Below are positions 1 to 4,578 of a stretch of 5,169 nt of DNA, piece by piece (positions within the stretch are counted from its first letter, which is position 1; each line of letters begins with the position of its first letter). Source of the DNA: an uncultured bacterium (GTDB lineage Bacteria; Bacteroidota; Bacteroidia; Chitinophagales; CAIODY01). Location of the stretch: NCBI GenBank assembly GCA_903871715.1, contig CAIQHW010000170.1, positions 1-5,169 on the forward strand, written 5' to 3'. The notes under the pieces were generated by a model, which was not told the DNA's origin, made no database searches, and saw nothing but the letters and a program-made list of their open reading frames with translations. The position numbers and the translations under genes were made by a program.

Positions 1-81
1 ACCGTCCAAGCAACTCATGCAATGGGCAATGACAACAAGAACAACCAAATTATTTGTAATGAAATTGGCATCTTTTTCTAA
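1..81 (+). CDS. Possible 3' end of a convergent gene (partial)
   Basis: Frame 1 is open from the left edge for 26 codons and ends in TAA at 79-81. Its last codons overlap the stop of the minus-strand nitroreductase, so the two genes would be convergent with interlocked stops. The visible tail ends in QIICNEIGIFF and matches no family I can name. Frame 2 is also open across this stretch, and only 26 codons are visible, so this could be chance. No minus-strand gene of useful length fits here either. Treat it as a candidate only. Confidence 0.25.
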   Translation, partial: TVQATHAMGNDNKNNQIICNEIGIFF

Positions 82-707
82 GCCAATCGTATAAACAATT
101 TCTCTTTTTCTCTTCTCACTTTTTTTTCTTTTATCAAAGTGTCGTTTGCTTCATCTCTGTTTCCTAATGTCAATAAAACTTGGCTGCGTAATCCATGCTT
201 CTTTAACTCTAACAATTCATCTAATTGAGTTTTATCAAAACCTTCCATCGGTGTGCTATCAATATGTTCCAATGCCGCAGCCGCCAAACCTATACCCAAA
301 GCGATATAAGCTTGTTTGCAATTCCAAACAAAATTTTGTTCGGCTGGATTTTTCAATTGTGGCATTACATAACTTTTCATCTTTTGCTCTTCGGCTTCAC
401 TTACAGTTCTAACTGATTTTATCAATTTCAAATACTCCACTAATTTTTCTTCAGTCAAATTTTCCCAAGCCGCAAACACCAGCAATGCCGAACATTCTGT
501 AATCACTGTTTGATTGCTGGCAATAGGTTTTATTTTTTGCAACAACTCTTTATCTTCAATTACAAAAATGGTATAAGGCTGTAATCCAATAGAGGAAGGA
601 GCTAACGCAATAGCATCTAAAATTGTTTCTAATTTTTCTTGCGGAATTTTTGTGTTGTTCATCCGTTTGGTGGCATAGCGCCATTGTAAAGCTTCGATTA
701 TTTTCAT
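78..707 (-). CDS. NAD(P)H-dependent nitroreductase / oxidoreductase, NfsB-like
   Basis: This is a cytoplasmic FMN-dependent oxidoreductase of the nitroreductase superfamily. Such enzymes take hydride from NAD(P)H and reduce nitroaromatics, quinones or related electrophiles by a ping-pong mechanism, usually as homodimers. The family is read from the N-terminal WRYATKR segment (residues 9-15), which places the FMN-contacting Arg and Lys, and from APSSIGLQPYTIFVI (36-50). Further support comes from the helix and loop around ALGIGLAAAALEHIDSTPMEGFD (136-158), from LGNRDEAND (181-189), and from the terminal KVRR (196-199) expected to hold the FMN phosphate. The length of 209 residues is normal for the family, so the gene appears intact. 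The ATG at 707 is the natural start because the conserved WRYATK lies at residue 9. It follows the SHOCT gene by 27 bases and is probably co-transcribed. The physiological substrate cannot be inferred. Confidence 0.93.
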   Translation of the reverse strand: MKIIEALQWRYATKRMNNTKIPQEKLETILDAIALAPSSIGLQPYTIFVIEDKELLQKIKPIASNQTVITECSALLVFAAWENLTEEKLVEYLKLIKSVRTVSEAEEQKMKSYVMPQLKNPAEQNFVWNCKQAYIALGIGLAAAALEHIDSTPMEGFDKTQLDELLELKKHGLRSQVLLTLGNRDEANDTLIKEKKVRREKEKLFIRLA

Positions 708-734
708 GGTAATTTTGTTGATAGATGTTAAGAT

Positions 735-956
735 TTATTTTGAAAAATCGTTTTCCAAAATTCTTTTCTTTTCTGTGTATTCATCCAATTTTATTTCACC
801 AGTTGCAAATCGTTTTTGCAAAATATCTAAAGGTGAATTTTTTCTTTTTCGTTGAAATGGAACCTCATAAGGTGTGGCGAAAATCCAGAACAGTAGCCCA
901 ATCCATAAGAACCACCAAATGAAATTCATTCCCCAATAATAATTTTCGTAAAACAT
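735..956 (-). CDS. Small membrane-anchored SHOCT-domain protein
   Basis: This 73-residue protein has two parts. Residues 10-28 form one aromatic-rich hydrophobic segment (MNFIWWFLWIGLLFWIFAT), a likely transmembrane anchor. After a basic linker (QRKRK, 35-39), residues 42-70 match the short C-terminal SHOCT domain: PLDILQKRFATGEI followed by LDEYTEKKRILE. SHOCT segments occur at the ends of many small membrane proteins and are thought to mediate oligomerisation; no catalytic role is known. The family call rests on the pattern L..R.A.GEI..EEY...K..L, which is clearly visible. Its start lies 31 bases downstream of the lysine-rich gene stop, and its stop is 27 bases upstream of the nitroreductase start, so the three probably share a transcript. 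No Shine-Dalgarno sequence is seen. Confidence 0.85.
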   Translation of the reverse strand: MFYENYYWGMNFIWWFLWIGLLFWIFATPYEVPFQRKRKNSPLDILQKRFATGEIKLDEYTEKKRILENDFSK

Positions 957-987
957 GATTGTTTGTTTTTAAAAGTGAATTGATAAT

Positions 988-1161
988 TTATTTTTTCGCA
1001 ACTGTTGCTTTTTTCTTGTCAGTTTTCTTTACAATTTTCTTGATTGATTTTTTTATTGCCTTTTCAATCTTTGATGAAAGTTTTGATTCGTTTTCTTTCA
1101 ACACATTTTTTATTGCTAATACCAGTTTGGCTTTCAAGGCTTTGTTTGTTTTCTTTTTCAT
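988..1161 (-). CDS. 57-residue lysine-rich basic protein (histone H1-like composition)
   Basis: Reading the minus strand from the ATG at 1161 gives 57 codons and a TAA at 988-990. The product begins MKKKTNKALKAKLVLAIK and ends KKTDKKKATVAKK. Lysine makes up 22 of the 57 residues, with only a few acidic residues, so it is strongly basic. Residues 8-46 have a heptad-like alternation of hydrophobic residues with Lys/Glu, suggesting an amphipathic helix, followed by a loose Lys/Ala tail. This composition resembles bacterial histone H1-like nucleoid proteins, and I recall similar short basic proteins in Bacteroidota, but that is memory and not a search. Binding of DNA or RNA is inference. It lies after the BON-gene terminator and directly upstream of the SHOCT gene. 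A plus-strand reading frame over the same bases is Phe-rich and looks like its shadow. I see no clear promoter of its own. Confidence 0.72.
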   Translation of the reverse strand: MKKKTNKALKAKLVLAIKNVLKENESKLSSKIEKAIKKSIKKIVKKTDKKKATVAKK

Positions 1162-1182
1162 GATTTTGTTTTGTTGTTAAAT

Positions 1183-1214
1183 AAAAAAACGAGTGACAAT
1201 TGCCGCTCGTTTTT
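1183..1214 (-). terminator. Intrinsic terminator of the BON-domain gene
   Basis: An 11-bp stem pairs 1185-1195 with 1204-1214 (core CGAG with CTCG, one G-U pair) around an 8-base loop. On the minus strand it begins 11 bases after the BON-gene stop and runs into seven consecutive T (1189-1183). Plus-strand T residues at 1210-1214 give it some symmetry, so it could act weakly in both directions. It separates the BON gene from the lysine-rich/SHOCT/nitroreductase group. Confidence 0.8.
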
Positions 1215-1224
1215 CTGTAAAAAA

Positions 1225-1896
1225 TTAGTCTACTAATTCGTATTCGTAGCTCACAATTAAATTGTTTTCAACTGTCCAAACACCTGGAGTATTCCAAGCA
1301 ATTCTTGCAGCTTCTTCTTTTTCAAACCATGAATTTACCGAACCAGTTAATGTGATTTTAGTACCGTGTGCTTTCACTTTAATATCACGTAAACTCAATG
1401 TCCAGTTGCGGTTCAAGGCGGCTTCTACATCAGCTTTTTCAATCTCATCTTTCGATTCTGATTTGATTTTGATGTTGTTGGTTACACCTTTCACACCATT
1501 CAAAAATCTTACAGCTTCTTTCGCTGCATCACTTTGATAGTTCCAAGGCAATTCACCATCCAACGTAACCCAACCAGTTTCAACTTTTACTTTTACGCAA
1601 TCGTTGGGCACTTGCCAATTCCATTTCAAAGCGCTTACCACTTCGGCAGCTACTTCATTGTCAGTTTTGCTCCATGAGTTAGCAAATTTGATTTCGATTT
1701 TTTCAACTACCGCAGTAACGCCAGCAACATTTTTTGCAGCAGTTTCTGCTTCCAATTTTTTTGCATAGCTGTCAACTGTTCCTGTTAAAGTAACAATGCC
1801 ATCTTTGGCTGTAACACCAATTTCGGCAGCATTCAACAAGGGTTCCCATTTGATGGCATCTTGCACATCTTTTTGTAAGTCTGAATTATTTTTCAT
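1225..1896 (-). CDS. Cytoplasmic triple BON-domain protein (OsmY-related)
   Basis: The 223-residue protein consists almost entirely of three BON domains: residues about 8-71, 79-146 and 150-216. Each shows the same order of an amphipathic helix containing a W (AIKWEP, ALKWNW, ALNRNW), a strand with VTLTG or VTLDG or ITLTG, a helix rich in Ala/Glu/Lys, and a closing GV.....N.I/V-type strand. BON domains are known from OsmY and related proteins and are thought to bind phospholipids or other hydrophobic surfaces; OsmY is induced by osmotic and stationary-phase stress. OsmY has a signal peptide and two BON domains, whereas this protein has three and no signal peptide, so a cytoplasmic or membrane-peripheral location is likely. 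The ATG at 1896 sits about 34 bases downstream of the predicted transcription start. The gene has its own promoter-like region and a strong terminator, so it is probably monocistronic. A stress role is inference. Confidence 0.93.
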   Translation of the reverse strand: MKNNSDLQKDVQDAIKWEPLLNAAEIGVTAKDGIVTLTGTVDSYAKKLEAETAAKNVAGVTAVVEKIEIKFANSWSKTDNEVAAEVVSALKWNWQVPNDCVKVKVETGWVTLDGELPWNYQSDAAKEAVRFLNGVKGVTNNIKIKSESKDEIEKADVEAALNRNWTLSLRDIKVKAHGTKITLTGSVNSWFEKEEAARIAWNTPGVWTVENNLIVSYEYELVD

Positions 1897-1907
1897 TTCT
1901 AAATGTT

Positions 1908-1930
1908 TTTATTTGCAACGAAATTGTTGC
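1908..1930 (-). repeat. 23-base leader repeat, copy 1 (before the BON gene)
   Basis: These 23 bases are identical to 2519-2541. They contain the inverted repeat GCAAC-N6-GTTGC (1915-1930). On the minus strand the segment starts four bases after the TTTG of the predicted -10 box, so it would form the extreme 5' end of the mRNA. A 5-bp stem with a 6-base loop could protect the transcript end or serve as a binding site. The stem alone is weak. Confidence 0.7.
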
Positions 1931-1934
1931 GATG

Positions 1935-1968
1935 CAAAGGTGCGAAGGCTTGTATGTGTAGGCGTTAC
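1935..1968 (-). promoter_or_regulatory. Predicted promoter of the BON gene
   Basis: On the minus strand GTAAC (1968-1964) is followed by 21 bases and then CACCTTTG (1942-1935). The second box resembles the Bacteroidota -7 consensus TANNTTTG, and the spacing is that of Bacteroidota promoters, but GTAAC replaces the usual TTTG -33 box. Immediately upstream lies the palindrome CTTTTgAAAAG (1973-1983, plus-strand reading). The same layout precedes the next two genes upstream. Expected transcription start is near 1930. Confidence 0.6.
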
Positions 1969-1977
1969 AGAACTTTT

Positions 1978-2011
1978 GAAAAGAATTGCAGGATTCACAC
2001 TTTTGCAATTC
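1978..2011 (-). terminator. Possible terminator of the 163-residue protein gene
   Basis: GAATTGCA and its complement TGCAATTC (2004-2011 and 1983-1990) form an 8-bp stem with a 13-base loop, starting 5 bases after the stop codon. On the minus strand it is followed by only TTTTC, so termination may be inefficient. The run of T is also part of the palindrome upstream of the BON promoter, so the two signals overlap. Confidence 0.42.
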
Positions 2012-2015
2012 AAAA

Positions 2016-2507
2016 TTATTTTACAGTCATTGTTTTAATTGCCCATTCAATCACTTGCAAATTCATGGCGTAAGCCAATGCTTCATGTTCAGGCGCATGT
2101 TCGATAGATTCGGCGATACTATTTTTATCAAATTTTCCTTCTAAATGAATCGGCAAAGTAATCGGCAATACATGGTTTTCGCCAGCTCGATTAGTCTTCA
2201 TTTCAAAACCTTCTTGCAATGCAAACTTAGTGTGGTGAAAGGTTTCAATAGTTTTTATTAATTTCAATAACCGTTGTGCCAACAAAGCATTCATGATTTG
2301 TTTGTGCTTTGGTCCTTCGTTATCAATTTCATTAATCACGTTTTTTCTTTCCGCTTTATCCCTTATTAATAAGTTGATAAACGCATCGGGCGCACCAATT
2401 AATTTTACGCCTTCGCCTTTAGGCTGCGGCTTTAAATCATGCTTTTCACTTTCAATCACTACTTTGGATAAAGGCTTTTTAGCAATTGGTTTTGCAATTT
2501 TTTTCAT
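2016..2507 (-). CDS. Conserved-looking protein of unknown function, 163 residues
   Basis: I do not recognise this protein. It has a lysine- and proline-rich N-terminal tail (residues 1-35, starting MKKIAKPIAKKPLSK) with no signal peptide or membrane segment, followed by a mixed globular-looking part. Residues 40-100 are probably helical (AFINLLIRDKAERKNVINEI, then ALLAQRLLKLIKTIETF). A strand-like stretch follows (HVLPITLPIHLEGKF, 112-126), then a final helix (HEALAYAMNLQVIEWAIKTM, 141-160). Histidines cluster at 91, 92, 112, 121, 137 and 141, which could be metal-binding but prove nothing. A basic tail on a soluble domain may suggest nucleic-acid contact. The gene is real by several signs: a promoter-like region matching its neighbours, a shared 23-base leader, a plausible terminator and ordinary codon use. 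It sits alone between the SOUL and BON genes and shares their apparent regulation. Confidence 0.82.
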   Translation of the reverse strand: MKKIAKPIAKKPLSKVVIESEKHDLKPQPKGEGVKLIGAPDAFINLLIRDKAERKNVINEIDNEGPKHKQIMNALLAQRLLKLIKTIETFHHTKFALQEGFEMKTNRAGENHVLPITLPIHLEGKFDKNSIAESIEHAPEHEALAYAMNLQVIEWAIKTMTVK

Positions 2508-2518
2508 GCTGTAGGATG

Positions 2519-2541
2519 TTTATTTGCAACGAAATTGTTGC
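2519..2541 (-). repeat. 23-base leader repeat, copy 2 (before the unknown gene)
   Basis: Identical to 1908-1930, with the same GCAAC-N6-GTTGC inverted repeat (2526-2541). It occupies the same place relative to the predicted -10 box (four bases after TTTG), and in both copies the repeat ends about 34 bases from the ATG. Sequence between the repeat and each ATG differs, so the repeat itself appears to be conserved. Confidence 0.7.
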
Positions 2542-2545
2542 ACAG

Positions 2546-2579
2546 CAAAATTGTGAATAGCTGAATGAGTGTGGGTTAC
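2546..2579 (-). promoter_or_regulatory. Predicted promoter of the 163-residue protein gene
   Basis: Minus-strand GTAAC (2579-2575) is followed by 21 bases and CAATTTTG (2553-2546), the same spacing as before the BON gene. Directly upstream is the 13-base palindrome ACTTTTcAAAAGT (2583-2595), and a second GTAAC on the same strand lies at 2600-2596. Expected transcription start is near 2541. Confidence 0.62.
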
Positions 2580-2626
2580 ACAACTTTTCAAAAGTGTTAC
2601 ATCATTCACGCATTCCTCTTCATAAA

Positions 2627-3229
2627 TTATTTCATTCCATCCCAACTCACATTTACAATCACTTCATTCTTTCTGCCAAATAGCTGGTACGGCGGATTGT
2701 AGCCTAAGTAGCGAAAATTTCCACTGTAAGAAATGGAATATAATTTTAGTTGCGTTCTCAATTTTGCCGCATAATATTTAATCACTTTATCCGAAGCAAA
2801 ACCGCCAAATTGAATTACAGCAACCGTTTCATCAGTTGTGGTTTTTATAATCACATTCGCATCATTTGGTCGGGGTAAATTTTTCTCGTTATAATTTTCA
2901 GGCATTACAAAACTCATGGAAGAAGAAGAATCGTTGATGTCCATGTGTACAGGCGCTGTCATCGCAATTTTTTCATTGGTTGCATTTCCCCCAAAAATAT
3001 AACCAGCCAATTTTCTAAAACCCGAACCACTTAATTCACGATAGGTCTTGGCTGAAGACTTAATCGTAGCCATTGTAACAGCAGGATACAATCTGATTTC
3101 AAAATCTTTTTCTTTTCTAATTACTTTGTAAGGTTGTGTATTCGTTTTGTTGGTTGCCATGGCAATGTAAATTTGAAAAACTATTATTAAACCAATTACG
3201 ATAAGACTTGCGACTAAAAATATTTTCAT
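2627..3229 (-). CDS. SOUL heme-binding family protein, membrane-anchored
   Basis: This 200-residue protein belongs to the SOUL/HBP family (PF04832), whose characterised members bind heme or other tetrapyrroles. Residues 4-24 form a hydrophobic N-terminal segment (FLVASLIVIGLIIVFQIYIAM) that should act as a membrane anchor or uncleaved signal, placing the domain outside the inner membrane. The domain shows the usual landmarks in order: PYKVI (33-37), FEIRLYP (43-49), FRKLAGYIFGGN (71-82), KIAMTAPV (87-94), MSFVMP (105-110), LPRPND (118-123), GFASD (143-147) and GYNPPYQLFGRKNEV (176-190). The reading frame is open further upstream to an ATG at 3286, but the start at 3229 is preferred. It puts the hydrophobic segment at the N-terminus, and the predicted -10 box lies at 3264-3271, downstream of the alternative start. 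Heme binding in this protein is inferred from family, not shown. Confidence 0.93.
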   Translation of the reverse strand: MKIFLVASLIVIGLIIVFQIYIAMATNKTNTQPYKVIRKEKDFEIRLYPAVTMATIKSSAKTYRELSGSGFRKLAGYIFGGNATNEKIAMTAPVHMDINDSSSSMSFVMPENYNEKNLPRPNDANVIIKTTTDETVAVIQFGGFASDKVIKYYAAKLRTQLKLYSISYSGNFRYLGYNPPYQLFGRKNEVIVNVSWDGMK

Positions 3230-3263
3230 GGTTTGCTTTTTATGTAAACAAAAAAATGTGCTA

Positions 3264-3296
3264 CAAAGTTGAGAGAGCGGTAACAAAAATCGTTAC
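3264..3296 (-). promoter_or_regulatory. Predicted promoter of the SOUL-family gene
   Basis: Minus-strand GTAAC (3296-3292) is followed by 20 bases and CAACTTTG (3271-3264). It shares GTTGTGTAAC exactly with the promoter of the unknown gene. Upstream is the inverted repeat CAACTT-N7-AAGTTG (3298-3316). A further inverted repeat GTAAC-N7-GTTAC (3280-3296) overlaps the -35 position and could be an operator. The leader lacks the 23-base repeat seen before the other two genes. Expected transcription start is near 3259, giving about 30 bases of leader. Confidence 0.57.
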
Positions 3297-3324
3297 ACAA
3301 CTTTTTAATTAAGTTGCAGAATTG

Positions 3325-4566
3325 CTACTCTTGTTTAATTTGTTCTGTTGGAATTTTAAATTGAAACCATAAAACAAAACTCTGCAAAGCCACAGCCATA
3401 GAACCATTGATGAGGAAAGCAGTTTCTATACTAAACTGCGAAACAGTAAAACCAGTCAGCAAAGCACCCATCGAAATTCCGCCAGCTAATGCCAATTGAT
3501 ATAAACTCACAATTCTACCACGAATGGAATTGTTGGCATTTTGTTGCAAAAAAGTATTTACACCAATATTGCTTGTAGTCAGCATTGCACCTGCAATTAC
3601 TAACAAAATATACAACAACAAAAGTGAACGATTGAAAGCGATGGCAATAACAATCATGCCTAAAAATATGGCTACTGTGTTGGAGAATTTATTTCGTGTA
3701 AATGATTTTGGCAAAGGAATAAATGAACTAGTAGCACCTAGCAAACCACCCATACCAAAGGCTGCCATCGCTCCGCCAAAACTTCCAACTTGCGCATGAA
3801 AATTATTTTTTACCAACACCGAACAGAAAGTAATTAATGGCGCACAAAACAAACCGTTGATGAATGAAGTGAAAAGTGGTAATCGAATTTTTGAATTTTG
3901 AAGCACTTGTTTAAATTCTTTGAAATGCTCTAATGGTTTTGTGGGCAATGCTTTCGCTGCATTTTCGATTTTAATTTTTCGAGGATAAATAAAATATAGC
4001 GATAGAAAAAATGGTAAGTAAGAAATTGCATTGGCGCTAAAACAAGCTACCACTCCATATTTAGCAATCACCACACCAGCAATGGCTGGTCCTAAAATTC
4101 GTGATAAGTTAAATTGTGTAGAGTTGAGTGATAATGCTTTTGGAATTTCTTTTTCGTCAACAATAGATGGAATGATGGTTTGAAACGAAGGCATGGAAAG
4201 CGAATCGGTGAGTCCGATTAAAAATGAAATGATGACAATCATCCAGACTTTTAACCAACCCAAAATCAATAAAGTGAGCATGATTAAAATGCACAACCAT
4301 TGTATGGATTGAAACAACAACACGATTTTTTTTCTGTCAAATCTATCTGCTAAAATGCCACCAAAAAGTGTGAAGATTAAACTGGGAGCATTCATGGCGA
4401 AACTATCTAAACCTACCCAAAATGGAGAATTGCTTAAACTTAAAACTACCCAAGGCTCGGCTACTTGCTGCATCCAAGTGCCGATGTTGGATAACAAACT
4501 TGAAATCCAATACAAAGCATAGAGCCTTGTTTTTAAAAAACTTTTTGATTTTTTTTCTTGAATCAT
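3325..4566 (-). CDS. MFS transporter, EntS-like (MFS_3) exporter
   Basis: This 413-residue inner-membrane protein has the multi-segment hydrophobic pattern of the major facilitator superfamily, probably 12 transmembrane helices in two halves joined by a hydrophilic loop at about residues 195-228. MFS motif A is clear at 69-80 (GGILADRFDRKK), in the loop after helix 2. GPAIAG (159-164) matches the glycine-rich helix 5 motif. GTWMQQVAEPWVV (29-41) and IRGRIVSLYQLA (348-359) are typical of the MFS_3/EntS group, whose characterised members export siderophores or drugs. Length is normal and the gene looks intact. The ATG at 4566 lies 12 bases after the stop of the ABC permease, which indicates one operon and a joint export role. 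The substrate cannot be determined; siderophore or drug export would be guesswork. Confidence 0.93.
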   Translation of the reverse strand: MIQEKKSKSFLKTRLYALYWISSLLSNIGTWMQQVAEPWVVLSLSNSPFWVGLDSFAMNAPSLIFTLFGGILADRFDRKKIVLLFQSIQWLCILIMLTLLILGWLKVWMIVIISFLIGLTDSLSMPSFQTIIPSIVDEKEIPKALSLNSTQFNLSRILGPAIAGVVIAKYGVVACFSANAISYLPFFLSLYFIYPRKIKIENAAKALPTKPLEHFKEFKQVLQNSKIRLPLFTSFINGLFCAPLITFCSVLVKNNFHAQVGSFGGAMAAFGMGGLLGATSSFIPLPKSFTRNKFSNTVAIFLGMIVIAIAFNRSLLLLYILLVIAGAMLTTSNIGVNTFLQQNANNSIRGRIVSLYQLALAGGISMGALLTGFTVSQFSIETAFLINGSMAVALQSFVLWFQFKIPTEQIKQE

Positions 4567-4578
4567 TGCCCTACAAAT

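Noticed and set aside
146..416. Two plus-strand open frames of 63 and 88 codons
   Set aside because: Both lie inside the nitroreductase gene, which has full-length family motifs on the other strand. Their products show no domain pattern.
725..922. Plus-strand open frame of 65 codons
   Set aside because: It is antisense to the SHOCT gene, whose domain pattern is clear.
959..1180. Plus-strand open frame of 73 codons with a very hydrophobic, Phe-rich product
   Set aside because: It is the complement of the lysine-rich gene: AAA/AAG codons read backwards become TTT/CTT. The minus frame has a coherent composition and fits the gene order.
1262..2038. Plus-strand open frames of 91 and 80 codons opposite the BON gene and its upstream region
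   Set aside because: The minus strand carries three well-formed BON domains and a promoter-like region there, and the plus-strand products look random.
2293..2514. Plus-strand open frame of 73 codons opposite the unknown gene
   Set aside because: The minus frame is longer, has its own promoter-like region and leader, and gives a balanced soluble protein. The plus product is a hydrophobic, Ser/Phe/Leu-rich shadow.
1908..2541. Two identical 23-base repeats considered as a CRISPR or IS end pair
   Set aside because: Only two copies exist, they are 611 bases apart in direct orientation, an unrelated gene lies between them, no transposase is present, and their position relative to the start codons points to regulation.
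2575..2600. Palindrome region upstream of the unknown gene considered as the terminator of the SOUL gene
   Set aside because: The symmetric part has a one-base centre, so an RNA stem would be short, and no T-run follows on the minus strand. It matches better the element repeated before the other promoters.
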